Assembly (NCBI GenBank): GCA_029948255.1 | Contig: JALIZF010001822.1 | Location: forward strand, 248,001 to 312,000 | Direction: 5' to 3' | DNA: 64,000 nucleotides | DNA from: Telmatactis stephensoni | Taxonomy: Eukaryota > Cnidaria > Anthozoa > Actiniaria > Isophelliidae | In this document: positions 12,661-44,608 of the stretch, piece by piece | Position numbering within the stretch: position 1 is the first letter of the stretch | Layout of the letters: each line of letters begins with the position of its first letter | The notes under the pieces: generated by a model | What the model was told of the DNA's origin: nothing | Seen by the model: the letters and a program-made list of their open reading frames with translations, nothing else | Databases searched by the model: none | Program-made: the position numbers and the translations under genes

Positions 12661-15400
12661 TGCATAATTCCAGGAGTTTGTTTTACCTGCGCGTTGCTTG
12701 TTTCGATAACAGAAATATATGTACTGCATAGGTTGTCAAGGATAAATCGATCTAACTATTGGTTGGGGGTGGGGGATTTTTGTATACAGTTTATGGAGAC
12801 ACACGTTTTGGCTTGAAAGAGTAGCCTAAAAGAACCGAGTGGCACACACACCCACAAACACTCCCAAGAATTCTACCCTTTCGTTAGTGATGAAGTACAT
12901 TCCACATTTTCATGCTTTATTGTCATCAGCAGACCAAAGACACCGCGGACAAAGTGATGCTATTTTGGAAACGATTAGTGAATAACTTTTACAGCAGCTG
13001 GAGCGCGACGCATTATTAATGTTGAAACAACAAATGTGTTTACGTAAAAAAGCTCTTCCAAAACAAATAAACCTCTAAAAGTATGGTGAATAAAAAAAAC
13101 TTGACTTGAACTAGAAAGGTTTATTTACGAAACCGCAAAACTTTGGCGCTTTTAAGAGCTAATGAAGAAAACAGATGACAGTTAAATTACCTTACAACAC
13201 TCTTACAAGTCAAGGCGAGTATTTTTATAGAACAAATGTTTAGCTTTAGCCCTGACAAAACAGTTCGGTATTAAGTAAAAGTGCTGAAGGTGTTCAATCT
13301 ACAATGATTCCGGAACAAGAATAATGGCGTCCATTTTAAATTTCAAGGATTTCGCCCATCTTAGAGTAAAATAAGGGTTTTCCCCTTCATTTCAATTTTT
13401 TAGTAAAGAAAAGTTATTGTTGCCATAGGACGTCATTAATGCCTGTAGTTTCTTTATTCAGGAATAACCGCGCATTGGAGTAAGTCGAGTAACCATATAG
13501 GTCTTGCAATGGACGAAGGCGGTGTTTGGAATCTAAACAGACACATCGTTACACCGGGCAATACTTGGTGAGTGAATTATGGCGTTTATCTAAATTACCA
13601 TCTCTACCAAAAGTGTTACGTGATATACACACAAAACGAGTATCTTGTCAAAATACATTGGACAGTAGTCTATACACTTCAAAAAAGTTAAAAATAAGTT
13701 ACTATCTCTTGACTTTCAGTGTCAATGTAGACTAAATTGCTTACGTAGTCTCCGCGGTTTGTGTGGCTCTTACGGCGCATGTGCGAATATTTCCTCATGC
13801 GTACTTAATAAAACATCACGTGACTGATTTCTTTGCTAAAAGATGGCTAACGCATGCAAATTCTAATTCATTTTTAACTCTAAATATTCTTAGTTATTGA
13901 GAAGGATCGAGACTAAATCAAAAGGTAATCTCTGTTTTCTATCAAAACTTTGACAAGTAAGTGAAACATGGGTGGTCTAGAGACCCCACACACTCCTACC
14001 ACACGATCGCTACCGGAAGTACCACATGTATCTGATATACATTGTATACCAGATAGCGACACGCCCATCACCCTAATGCCGTATCATGATAAGGGCCCCA
14101 CAACGAGCTAGCTGCAACCACTCTAAAGCCTTTGAACACTGCCGACTTTTAGCGGTAAAGTAACGAGTATCTGAGAGGCCTTGGTTCAATCTCGAACCTA
14201 ACTTGGAGACAGTTACGTTTTAAGGTTTCAAGCAAGCACCCTTCACCTTCGTCTTTCTCCCCACCCAACCCAGCCAATGTTGTTGTGCCTTTAAAACAAA
14301 ACTGCCGTGCCTTGAGATTATAAGAAACAACATTGGGACAACGCGGGGATTTGGAAATAAATGGTTCATAAGGAGAGTTAGCGTAAGTTTGCTCGCTGAA
14401 AAAGCTATCTCAAGAACTTCTGTGGAATTTATGCAGACATTTACCAACCCCCAGCACGACGCAGTTCCGTCGGTTTTAACACAATTTTATGATCACTTCG
14501 TTTCTCAACATACTTTCTAACCATGAGCATTAAAGTCATTAATATGCTGGCAGTACATAGGCTCAGCCGTCCCACGAAACACCGACGGCTCAAATCCGAT
14601 CCTACGCAGTACAGAACTGAATAGAAAACCGCGCACTAGCCTAATAATTCACCTCTGCACCTAAAATCCTAGATCTGCCGCGTATTATTTTTGTTATATG
14701 AGAGTAGTTTTAAAGCCAACAACGCTAACAGCATCAACAACAAAGCGGGCCTGATAACTTTTGAAAGTCCACTAAAATCCCAAAACTTCAAGATTGAACA
14801 AAAGCTAAGTGTTTGAGATATTTATCAAAATTTATTATTAAAATCAATAACTAGATAATCACTTGACGAGTTCGATAATGATGAATGATGGGACATACAC
14901 ACGTGACTTACCACGTGACGTACAACTTGACGCGTGGTACAGTCAAAACAAAACAATAGAGTAAAAAGAACGATTTGCGAGGTTTAAGGCCAGGACATAC
15001 TTTGCAACATGGCAAAACATGTTGCACGCGGTGAATAGAAGTAAAATGGTTCCCCCTACGTGAATGTATTCTTTCAGGGCACACAGTCAATTCGTTCCCG
15101 CAATCAGTGCTCCATCTCATGGGTATTTTGATTAGCCTACCGTGAGCAACAAAGGTTGTCGAGGACGATCTAGTCAAAACGTAAATCTATCTCAGTTTTA
15201 GAACTAATTAAACCACCCCCTTGGAAACTTCACATCTTGAAAACGTTGCGTTTAACATCGAGAATAAGAGTTAATTCTATTCATACTTCATTCTATTTGT
15301 ACCATACAGAATGTTGCAGAGTGCTATTTTCGTATTTGCAGCCAATGTTGCATGATATGTCGACAGGACTTATGATCCAGTACTGATCTCATAGGAGAGG

Positions 15401-15804
15401 CGTTCACCATATACACACACACACACTTATCACGCACGTTCACCATATACACACTTATCACGGGCGTTCACCATATACACACACACACACACACTTATCA
15501 CGCACGTTCACCATATACACACTTATCACGGGCGTTCACCATATACACCGATCACGCGCGTTCACCACATACACACACACACTTATCACGCACGTTCACC
15601 ATATACACACTTATCTCGGGCGTTCACCATATACACACACTTATCACGGGCGTTCACCATATACACACACACTTATCACGCACGTTCACCATATACACAC
15701 TTATCTCGGGCGTTCACCATATACACACTTATCACGGGCGTTCACCATATACACACACTTATCACGCACGTTCACCATATACACACACTTATCACGCGCG
15801 TTCA
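15401..15804. repeat. Minisatellite, CGTTCACCATATACACAC...TTATCACG units
   Basis: About 12-13 units of roughly 26-40 bases. Each begins CGTTCACCATATACAC, then a variable (AC)n run, then TTATCACG(C/G). Unit length varies through the (AC)n part. It ends 84 bases from the Chd1 stop codon, so it probably lies in or next to the Chd1 3' UTR. Confidence 0.9.
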
Positions 15805-15887
15805 TATAGTTTTCTGATTGAATTCACAATATTCACACGATTTTGTTGTCTATACTACAGAAATATTTACATTAAATTACACAAGTG

Positions 15888-35951
<20,064 letters not shown>

Positions 35952-37118
35952 CAAAGTGGCTTCGAGTTTATTGTTCGCTTGGTCAAGACTAGCATCGGCT
36001 ATCTTAAAGCCTTTGAGAAGAAGCTCCTATAAGACTGAACGGGGAAGATGAAGGGCGGTTAGGGAGAAAGGTTTGGAAGGGAAAAATTTGGAGAAAAATG
36101 CATTCTGAGACGATAAGGGTGAGCTTTTTAAAGACAAGGGTCAAAAAACCTTATGCAGACAATGCTTCCCTTCGCAATGCCCAAGAAAAATGCCCCCAAA
36201 ATTGCTTAAAATGTACAAATAAAAGTATTGCTGATGTAAATTACCCTTGACGAAGGATTAGAACTTGGGGAAGAAGACAAAATTCATAAAACTTTATAGG
36301 ATAAAGCACATTTTTTACAAAGCCATGTGGTCTCTACACATGTCGCCAAGAGAGATTGCACATCTCTATAAGTAGGTTACACCCAAATCGGTTAGGAACC
36401 ACTTTTAATGGAGTCAACCCACAAAAATCACAAAAATGGCGTCAAGACACTCCGTCCTTCTTCACTTGGAATAAACATACGATACAAAACCGTTTAAGAA
36501 ACGAAAAAATATCTAACTAACTGACAATACAGATAACTCAACGACCTAAAATGACAAAGAAACACGAAAAAAAGGTGTCTGTCGAGTGACAGACAGCGAA
36601 ATTGCTCGGAAAAAGCGCAAAATGATAGAAAATGAGGAGAGTAAAGCGGTAAGAAGTTCACCTGACTGCCTCCATGTTGGATACACTGCTGTACTCTTGA
36701 TGCTTGCTCCCTTTGTCTGCTGCACCCAAAAGCATCATGGGACACACCCTCTCTGCGCATGCCTCACACGCCCTCCACGTGACTTACAACCAATCAAAAT
36801 TCAGATTTTTTATTATTAATCACACCTTCACATCAAATAAATCTAATCATTCTCTCCTAATGCTCCCCTAAAACATTAAAAAACATTTTATATGATTTTT
36901 TGCCGTCTTTAGAGAGATGTTTGAGTAATATTAAGCGTTGAGAAAGTCCATAATTCCTTGGAGGTATATTCCTGCCACGTCACCAGTTCCATGTCGCTTG
37001 AAAGCATTGCGCAAGTCAATGACGTATGATCTAAAAATAGCTTATTCCTGGTGATGCTGTTTTCTCCACGTATGAAGATAGCCTTCGAACAAATGGTACA
37101 GAAGGTTTAGCGATCAAC
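35952..37118. promoter_or_regulatory. Divergent promoter region between Chd1 and the CREB3-like gene
   Basis: The two ATGs point away from each other, 1.17 kb apart. Visible motifs: a YY1-like AAAAATGGCGTC near 36433, an NRF1-like TGCGCATGC at 36754-36762, an E-box CACGTG at 36776-36781, a CCAAT box at 36790-36794, and the elements at 36975-36982 and 37020-37027 listed separately. No TATA box is evident for Chd1. An open frame at 36586-36819 has no start ATG and no family resemblance, so it is not called a gene. Confidence 0.6.
36975..36982 (-). promoter_or_regulatory. UPRE-type element TGACGTGG
   Basis: The plus strand reads CCACGTCA, the exact complement of the TGACGTGG core bound by ATF6/XBP1/CREB3-family bZIPs. 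It lies 137 bases upstream of the CREB3-like ATG. A second half-site, TGACGTAT, is at 37020-37027. Confidence 0.5.
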
Positions 37119-40049
37119 ATGGCTTTGGATGTTGTGCGATCTGCTGTAGAATTAGACCACCTTTATGCTAAACAAGAAGAAGACAATCTAGATTCAGGAA
37201 AAGACGTGAATTTATCTGAAGCCATCGATAGTTTGGTGAGAGTTTCAGCTTTACATGATTCATCAATGGCGCGATTTTTTAGCTTGTCAAATTTATTTTT
37301 CTGTTTTGACCTAGTTTACCTAGTTACCTATATTTCGTATTAGTTCTTTGCAACTAAAACCTTTGGAAACGATCTACAGATAGGCACAAAACAGGTTCAA
37401 ATGCTAGAAATGATATTCTTGTAATTTATCTTGCCATATGCAAACTGTCACACAAATAAAATGTGATTGATAGCTCGGAATTTATTGGCGTTTTTAAAAT
37501 ACTTGTATCTGTTTGTTAAATTTGTTTGTTTCATCGATATAAACTTCCCACCCTTGTATTTGTGTTTGACTATAACTTCAGACAGTAAGCTTACATGTGT
37601 AAATTATCTTTATGTCTCAAAAACTAGTAAAATATACTGAGAAATCAGGTCATGCAATATGTACTGAGCTTGTTCGCGCAGGCAAGACACTACACCAGGG
37701 TGGCTAAATAATGGCTATGTCATGGACATAGCCGGTGTTTAATAAGCTTGAGAACACTAACTCATAAAACTTACAAAGATCAAGATACATTAAAACGAGC
37801 CCTGCGCGAAGGTGAGGGCTCTTTGTTTACATGTTTGTTTTCTTTCAGGCTGAACTGAGTGAAAGTGATTTACTTAGTTTATTTTTTGGTGAAAACAATT
37901 CAAAGCTTGATGATACACCACTGTCGCCCTTTGATGAACTGCATTTTTCACCAAGCAGTGAGTCTACATCATCGGATTCTTACATGACCCCCAGTCCCGA
38001 CACTATGGATTTTGAGAGTCTTTCCTCCCCAGAGGGACTGTCAAATTCAATAGAGAACTTTGACATCAGTGTTGATCTGGGTAAGTTCAATACTGTGTAA
38101 CTCCATTTATACAGTCACATTTAGGCAAAAAAATTGGCCAATATAATTAACAGGGTTGACTTAATTAATATGATATCAGTTACTATGTCTGCAAACAATG
38201 TTTAATAACATTAGTTACTTCTGTAACATTGATTTCTTTAATCCACATAATTCTAATGTAACATCTTATATAGTAGTAGGGAGTTGGTTTGGATTTTAAT
38301 AAATGTTAAATTATATTATTGCATCAGTGACATAATATGGGGTAAAATTACAACAAAATTGAACATGAGCAAGAGTAAAAGTATTCTTGTACTCACCAAC
38401 AATAATGAAAGTGAAGTTCAGAGCTTTTGACACTCATCATTGAACATGTTGGTATCATTGAACATGTTGGTATTGTATAATCTTGCTGTTGGCTGTACGT
38501 AAAAGAAGTTGGCTGTTTTAACTGGGTTATATCAAGTGAACTTTTATCAGGCCAAAAAGGAGTAGCTGTATAAATAACTAAGTGGTTGCCATAATAAAGT
38601 AGGGTTGGATTGTACTTCTTCTCTATGATTAGCGACCACCAGATTAAGAGGTGTGGTTAACCAAACATCTGGCAAACATACACACACACACACATTATGT
38701 GTCTATTATTTGGCAAGACAACAGACATCAGAAAACAGTATTTCTGGACTATAGGTGAAACTCTAACTAAATAACCTAAGATCTAACTAAATACCTTTGT
38801 TTATTCTAGAATGGTTGTCTACTCTAGATGAAGGAGTTGCTCCAGTCAGTCAGACCACAACAAAACCCACCACTACGTCACAATCAACATCAATAGATAT
38901 ACTCAATGAACCCACGGTCACATCAACATCACCCATTGCTGAACCCAGACCATCATATGTAAGGCAAACATACAACAAGAAGATAGGGCTTCCATTAATA
39001 TTATCGACAGAAGAGAAAAGATTGCTAGCTGAAGAGGGAGCTGTTCTTCCAACAGATGTTGCTCTGACTAAAGTAAGTCGTTATAGAGCACTTACTTTTC
39101 CTGTGGCTGTGAAAACAGCCCAGGGTATGTCAGGAATTCCATGGCACGATTATGACAAGAATTCCAAATGTTCTTATAGACATTGTGGCACATGCAGTTA
39201 TATGACACAGTGCAGTAGGTTTTACTGCTCTATGTTAAAGTTCAACCTATTTGCATATCCTGATTGAAGTGTTTCCATGATGATGTTCTGATTGAAGTAT
39301 TTTATGTGAAAGCTGGTGCTTATGCTGTTCTTACTTATATTAGGCTGAAGAAAGAATCCTAAAGAAAGTGAGGAGAAAAATCAAAAATAAGGTACACATT
39401 TTGTATTCAATTAAAGATCTCACTACTTCATACTAAAACATATTTTTTTCCTACAGCAATCAGCCCAAGAAAGTAGAAAAAAGAAGAAGGATTATGTTGA
39501 TGGTCTTGAGAAGAGGTAAATAAGGAAGTAGCATTGCTATGGATCAGATTTGATATGGCTGAGAAACTCTTGCATCATAATGTATTCTTCTATAACAGTA
39601 TCAGGACTGTTTCGTGTTTAAGACAATATTAGGAAGATCTGGCAAATACAATGCGCTGTGAAAGAGAACTCTGCATGTGCTGAAAAATTATGTTTAAAAT
39701 GACCTCTGATGTTGCCAATGCCAAGGAGAGGATGCAAAAACAAGTGAAATGGCATCCTGAATGCAACATTGTCAGTGCGATACATTTGTCACGCTGCATG
39801 TCCTGTTCTCACATGTTGTGTTTGCTAAATCTGCCTACATGTATTTAGAAAGAATGTCAACTATACCATGAGTTCTTGTAGTCCTACAAAGTGTTATCTG
39901 TGGGTTTGCTTGGTCTACTGAAAGACTTTGCTAGTTGTTAATTTTAAATTGCTACTTTTTAGAGTGCAAGTTTGTACAGAGCAGAACAGAAACTTACAAA
40001 AGAAGGTTACCCAACTGGAAAGTCAGAATAAGTGAGTATAATATGTGAG

Positions 40050-40083
<34 letters not shown>

Positions 40084-41096
40084 AATGATGATGATTTGCT
40101 GTTACATCATCTGTATTCTCTTATTTGAAAAAAAGTTAATCAAGAATGAATGTATCAGTACAATCATTTAATGAAAATGTTGTTTTTTCTTGCCAAAGCT
40201 CACTTCTTGCTCAACTGAAGCAACTTCAAGCCATTGTAGCATCCACACATCCAACCAAAACACAAGCTGGAACTTGTCTGATGGTTCTTGTCTTAGCCTT
40301 TGGTTTAGTCTTGTTTCCTATCAATGGCAACAAACCAAATGTTCCATCCACATCAGTATCATCTTATGTTACTTCAAGTGGTAAGTTTGTTTATTACAGT
40401 GGAACCTCCCATAAGTGGAACAGCCTTGGGACGAGGACTTGCTGTGCTCTTACCAGACTTGTCAGCTTATATACACCATATATATCTTAGGCGTATATAT
40501 ATACCATAAGTGGACATCCTTTGGACCAGGATTTGCTGTCCGCTTACCAGAGTTGTCAGCTTATGGGATGTTAAAAGTGTAGAGTTTGTCAGGAGAAGAG
40601 ACTGAGGGCTGCTGTCCATGTATGGGAGGTGTCCACATACTGGTTGCATGTGTCTGTTAGTAGAGGTTGGACTATATCTTGGTCAATCGTTGTCAGTAAA
40701 ATTGTCATGATTCCCTCCAAAAGTCACTAAACTAAATATTTGGTAAATATTCCCTTTGAGAAATTGATAGATTTAGAAGTAACCTTGGTAACCTTAATTA
40801 AAGTGGCCTGTTGCTAAGAAGACTGCATGTTCCTAACATGTTTCTTTTCATTTACAGTCAAGTCACGTACACTTCTTCAAGTCAAGGATGACTACATACA
40901 AGATGAGTCAAGTGTTACTACACCCAAACTAAATGTAAATGACTCAGATGTTTATCTTCCTCAAGCAATTGAACTAAATTGGAACCAACCTGAACACAAA
41001 GAAGGCTTAAAAGACTTGCCAGCTGATTGGAGTAAAGGAGTTGAGGACAAAGATAATGTGCATCCAGAAAAGCCAATGAGAACAGAGAAAAGATAA
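37119..41096 (+). CDS. CREB3L: CREB3-like (CREB3/CREB3L) ER-membrane bZIP transcription factor, complete, 8 coding exons
   Basis: Exons: 37119-37235, 37849-38080, 38810-39072, 39344-39391, 39457-39515, 39963-40031, 40199-40380, 40858-41096. All introns are GT-AG with matching phases, giving 402 residues. An acidic, Ser-rich activation region (ELSESDLLSLFFGENN, about residues 41-56) is followed by LTKAEERILKKVRRKIKNKQ and SAQESRKKKKDYVDGLEKR, the signature of the CREB3 family that runs straight into the basic region (about residues 202-240). The leucine zipper follows (LQKKVTQLESQNNSLLAQLK). One membrane segment, GTCLMVLVLAFGLVLFPI, is at about 287-304. Just beyond it, R327-TLL-330 fits the RxxL site cut by S1P. 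Proteins of this family sit in the ER membrane and release their N-terminal half by S1P/S2P cleavage in the Golgi on stress. The exact paralogue (CREB3L3/L4-like) is not decided. Confidence 0.94.
39084..39228. mobile_element. Diverged MITE-like copy starting 11 bases inside CREB3-like intron 3
   Basis: AGAGCACTTACTTTTCCTGT with GGCTGTGAAAACAGCC at the left and AGTAGGTTTTACTGCTCT at the right match the TAGAGYAGATT family. Interior phrases TGGCACGATTATGACA and TTCTTATAGACATTGTGGCA also match. It starts 11 bases after the exon 3 donor. Confidence 0.5.
40050..40096. repeat. (GCT)n then (GAT)n microsatellite
   Basis: Six GCT triplets followed by interrupted GAT triplets, in the CREB3-like intron 6. 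Confidence 0.85.
40397..40674. mobile_element. Pogo/Tigger-like non-autonomous element
   Basis: The left end CAGTGGAACCTCCCATAAGT and the inverted right end GTCTGTTAGTAGAGGTTGGA fit CAGTRGAACCTC-type terminal repeats, with TA on both sides. The phrase ACCAGACTTGTCAGCTTAT/ACCAGAGTTGTCAGCTTAT occurs twice inside. In the CREB3-like intron 7. Confidence 0.5.
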
Positions 41097-41267
41097 CTCT
41101 CAAGATGGAAATAGAGTATAAATTGTGGACAGGTTTTGTGTGATGTTGAAAAACTTGGAATTCCATTCTTTTTTTTAATTTCATACAAAATGTGCTCACC
41201 GTCATATAATGGCAAGATTAGTAAATTTTGGTCGTTTTTTAAATATGTACTCAAATACAAATATACA

Positions 41268-41395
41268 TAGAGTAGATTTCATACAAGTGTGAAACAGACA
41301 GCATGCTGTGACTGTCAGTGCCGTAATGTCTATAAAAAACATTCAGCATTCTGTTGTAACTGTGCCATTTTCACAGTCATTCAAAATCTGCTCTA
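41268..41395. mobile_element. MITE-like element, TAGAGYAGATT family
   Basis: TAGAGTAGATTTCATACAAG at the left and ACAGTCATTCAAAATCTGCT plus CTA at the right are inverted repeats. The interior CAGTGCCGTAATGTCTATAA matches the copy at 25667-25815. In the CREB3-like 3' region. Confidence 0.7.
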
Positions 41396-41455
41396 GAATT
41401 TAGGTGTCAAGAATGGCCAAAGCAAGTATTTCATGGTATGCTTTGCCAAATCAAA

Positions 41456-41610
41456 TGAAGAGTTGGCCATGAAAATGGCTAAAAGTGACTTTTTGATGAG
41501 TTTTTAAAATTTCTCAAGTGGTCTAAAATGATTTTACTTGATTTTCTATGGTAAAATATTAACACCTGTAAGCAAAAGTCACTTAGGCCATTTTCATGGG
41601 TACCCCTTCA
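41456..41610. mobile_element. Hairpin MITE (GTGACTTTTTGATG family), copy 2
   Basis: CCATGAAAATGGCTAAAAGT followed by GACTTTTTGATG is mirrored by AAAAGTCACTTAGGCCATTT and TCATGGGTACCCC. It is the partner of 34098-34244. Confidence 0.65.
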
Positions 41611-41794
41611 AGTCGTCTTGTAAGACAGCATGATCCAAACACCCACAGCCATGTTAATCATCTTGTAAATATGTGCACATTATTAAATTTTATTATTACA
41701 ATCTTTATAAAATTATGTTGATATATACATCAATTATTGGGTAATCATTGTCAATCATTTTGTAAATAATTTCCATAAATACATTTGGAATATA

Positions 41795-41800
41795 AATAAA
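41795..41800 (+). promoter_or_regulatory. Poly(A) signal candidate for the CREB3-like gene
   Basis: AATAAA about 700 bases after the stop, followed by a GT-rich stretch (GAGCTTGTTACTCATGTTGTT). The 3' UTR would then include two MITEs. Confidence 0.45.
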
Positions 41801-42268
41801 AGATGAGCTTGTTACTCATGTTGTTTTTTCTTGTTGCAATATATTAGATGTATCAAATAATATAAATTAATATAAGCATTAATTACATTCAATTACAATC
41901 ATTGAAATTACTTCCCTAATTTAGTATTATTTCATCCATGTATCCAGCAATAGCATTCATTTTTTTAAAATTGATTTTTCATCCTCTAGCACAAAAATTT
42001 GTTTGGAACATTTTGCTTGACAGTCTGCAAAGCGTCTTTGTGGAATTTTTGTTTTCTTTGGCTTCATTCTTCATTTCTCCATGTTCATAGTGTAAGACAT
42101 CCTAGAAGTTGTTGCTGTGCACTAACTAGCTAGCCTGCATCACTGGGTGTGACACAGTCTGCAAACTACCATCATTTCCAGTACGGCTAATTGATTCTCA
42201 ATCCAGTAATACTCGTGTTGTGTATATGTGTTGCTCCATATCCTCTTAATCGTATTAGCTCTAAGTCC

Positions 42269-42511
42269 TCATAAGTTTGTTGAATTTGCCAAGCTAAGCC
42301 TACTATTGTTCAATTCATCACCTATAGCCCTTAGTGCAGATCCAATTTCTTGAGATGTTCTGATGCTATGGTTACCATCAGGTGAAAGATTGTTTCTAGC
42401 ACTGCGCTGCTGTGCTTGTGTTCTGTCCTCCCTTGAAGATCTCCTGCGGCGAAGGGAGCCAAGGGACCTCCCTATCCGACTTGTGCTTCTTTTAAGAAAC
42501 TTGAAACCCAT
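42269..42511 (-). CDS. Candidate BH3-only (Bim/Bid-style) pro-apoptotic protein, 80 residues
   Basis: The minus strand has an acceptor (CTCATTCCAG) followed at once by ATTTT and ATG (42511), then 80 codons to TGA (42271-42269). Residues 56-70 read IGSALRAIGDELNNS, a canonical BH3: hydrophobics I56, L60, I63 and L67 around the invariant G64-D65. The rest is Arg/Ser-rich (SLGSLRRRRSSRED, 17-29) with no BH1/BH2 and no C-terminal anchor, which is the definition of a BH3-only protein. A possible 5' UTR exon ends at a CTATCAG|GTACGTAAG donor at 42790. BH3-only proteins bind the groove of BCL-2 proteins; a BCL-2 family gene lies 6.6 kb away. The gene is tail-to-tail with the CREB3-like gene. An upstream in-frame ATG at 42568 would lie in the intron by this model. 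Short motifs can occur by chance, so confidence is moderate. Confidence 0.65.
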   Translation of the reverse strand: MGFKFLKRSTSRIGRSLGSLRRRRSSREDRTQAQQRSARNNLSPDGNHSIRTSQEIGSALRAIGDELNNSRLSLANSTNL

Positions 42512-42789
42512 AAAATCTGGAATGAGAATGTCACGCGTTACATAAGATTTTGTTATGCACTGTTGCATGACAGCTTGTGTGAGTCATCGATATCTTTACG
42601 TGGCAAAGTATAATGAATATTCCTTCCACTTCTGCTTACCCTTCTTAAAAGGTAAAATCAAAATAAAACCGAAATAAAACCTGTCAGAATCTGACCAACT
42701 TTCATAAGGTAAAAGTGGGATAAAATTTCATTTCTATTTGAGAAGAAATCACATTTTCTTAGATTGGTTGGTTATCATAACTTACGTAC

Positions 42790-42850
42790 CTGATAGTTTC
42801 GTGTTGTAGTGGTTCGAAATCTTTTCTCTTCAAGTAAAATGAATTAAACT
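42790..42850 (-). other. Possible 5' UTR exon end of the BH3-only gene
   Basis: The minus strand shows CGAAACTATCAG|GTACGTAAG, a near-perfect donor, 272 bases before the acceptor at 42518/42519. No ATG opens a useful frame here, so it would be untranslated. The 5' limit is unknown. Confidence 0.35.
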
Positions 42851-42897
42851 AAAACTGAAATGACCCGTGCCGTTTTTATTCACGATTTTAATGGAAA

Positions 42898-42920
42898 TTA
42901 CGTCATATGTACGTGACGTA
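42898..42920. promoter_or_regulatory. Two CRE-like bZIP sites upstream of the BH3-only gene
   Basis: TTACGTCAT (42898-42906) and TGACGTA (42914-42920) are CRE-type half or near-palindromic sites, about 110 bases upstream of the putative first-exon donor. A CCAAT box lies at about 42935. Confidence 0.35.
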
Positions 42921-44608
42921 CGATATTAATCAAGCCAATCAGGAGACGAGTATGTGACTCAGGAAAATTCCCCAGAGTCACGGTCAGTTCCGCTGCATGA
43001 CCATATATGGTTGGTATAACAATGATTTTTGTCAATATTTGACAAAGTCAGTGTTCAAGGTCTAACTTGTTCCCGTTTTTCTCGGAAAAGATTTTTGTTT
43101 CAAGGTCTTTCAACGGAACCAACTGTGTGCATTTGCAACCATTCCTCAAAACAATCATGATTAAACTAGAACAGGAAGATACACATTTCTGTGTAAAATT
43201 TCTAAGTAATTTTCGCGGTCAATTTATGTTAGCGGTTTTTTGAATCATAACGATTTTCAGTCACGAAATCTACTTTCGTAAAGTGCAGGGGATTTTATGT
43301 ACTAATTTTAGCCACCACTCCTACACGAAACTTCCAATAAAGACGATTGAAAATAAAACTTTATACTTGTAATTTTCTAAAATAAGACGCAAAAAAGAAA
43401 ACACGTTTTGTATATCTGCCAATCTTTTTCGCTGTTAGATCAATATTTAAAGTGGCTCTACCGGTATAACCTTAAAAGACACAATAATCTGATGACAAGT
43501 AGAGGACTACTGATGGATTGAATTCTGAGAAAAGGTGTAAGGTTCACTAGTTTTTTGAGTGTCGGTGTCGTTGATTGAAGGTCACATACATTTCCTGTCC
43601 CGCCCGTTCTGTTTGTTCCTGCGGAAAGTCACGAGTTTCTCAGAGGCAAAGTCTCGTCCAAAAACCTTACTTTATCCGCTGTCGTGTGTAACATCGGCAA
43701 AGTCAGAAACATTTGGTCAACTGTTGAGATACTTCTTTGGTAAGTAACCCGTGAACTCATTAACAGATATTGATTCGATAATGAGAAGATAAACTCAACA
43801 AGTGTATAAATCGTCATTTGCATTGTCATATGACCTTGTCACGAACTAGAAATGGGAAATCGGTTTGAGCATGAAAAGTTATTAGTTAAGCAAAACGAGT
43901 AAAAACTCCCTTGTCGTTACAAGTTACAAGTTTGCGATATTTAAAAAAACCTTAAATAATAGTACGGAAATAGCTGAAAGTGATAAAAATATACTGATTT
44001 CAAGTACATGGTAAAATATAGTCTCGATAACATTCCTTGCTACGTACTGGCAATATCATATGATTGTGTTATTGTAGATTCAGTAAGACTCTAGCTGGCC
44101 TTGCTCCCGCAATTTAGAATGCATGAATAACGAGACTACAAAAGCCAATCTTACTAATGAAAAACTTGTAGAACGGACAATGTTGGGTAACAGCTCTGAT
44201 GCGTAAAATGGTGAAGTTTGAAGGGCAACTCAAGGTCCCATATCTGTAGGCACGACTGTACGTGTCTTATATATAAGCGCATGTTTCCTTTCTTTATTAT
44301 TTGGGTTTTTTTTTCAACGCATTAGTCACAGAATTGCAGAATTATTACATATTATTATATATTGTGATAACTATACCAAGAGCAGTGAGTCAGCTAAAAA
44401 TTAAGAATGTAATGTTCACGATCGTTGCAATAGCACCTGCATGATATCCTGTGAACGACTTCTCGTTCCGTTAACATAAACCACTGATTTCGCATTTCCG
44501 AAAGACGCCGGTTCACGTACGAACACTGAAACGGTCCATAACGGTTCTATAATGAATGACCACGGTCACATCAGGCCCCTGCGTAACCGCGTACAAGTAT
44601 TCTTTAAT

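Larger units (their letters stand above)
8749..15400. other. Intergenic spacer between the forkhead gene and Chd1
   Basis: About 6.6 kb with no recognisable gene apart from one weak signal-peptide exon candidate at 12512-12660 (minus). It contains a 22-bp tandem duplication near 11199-11242 and a weak tRNA-like stretch near 14150-14215 (TAGCGGTAAAG then GGTTCAATCTCG, possibly an old SINE). An NRF1-like GCGCATGTGCG lies near 13776 and a CACGTGAC E-box near 13818. No long ORF, tRNA or rRNA was seen. Confidence 0.55.

Noticed and set aside
36586..36819. 77-codon ORF in the divergent promoter region
   Set aside because: It opens with GTG, not ATG, and has no family match. The stretch up to a GTAAGA site could be a UTR exon, but this cannot be supported.
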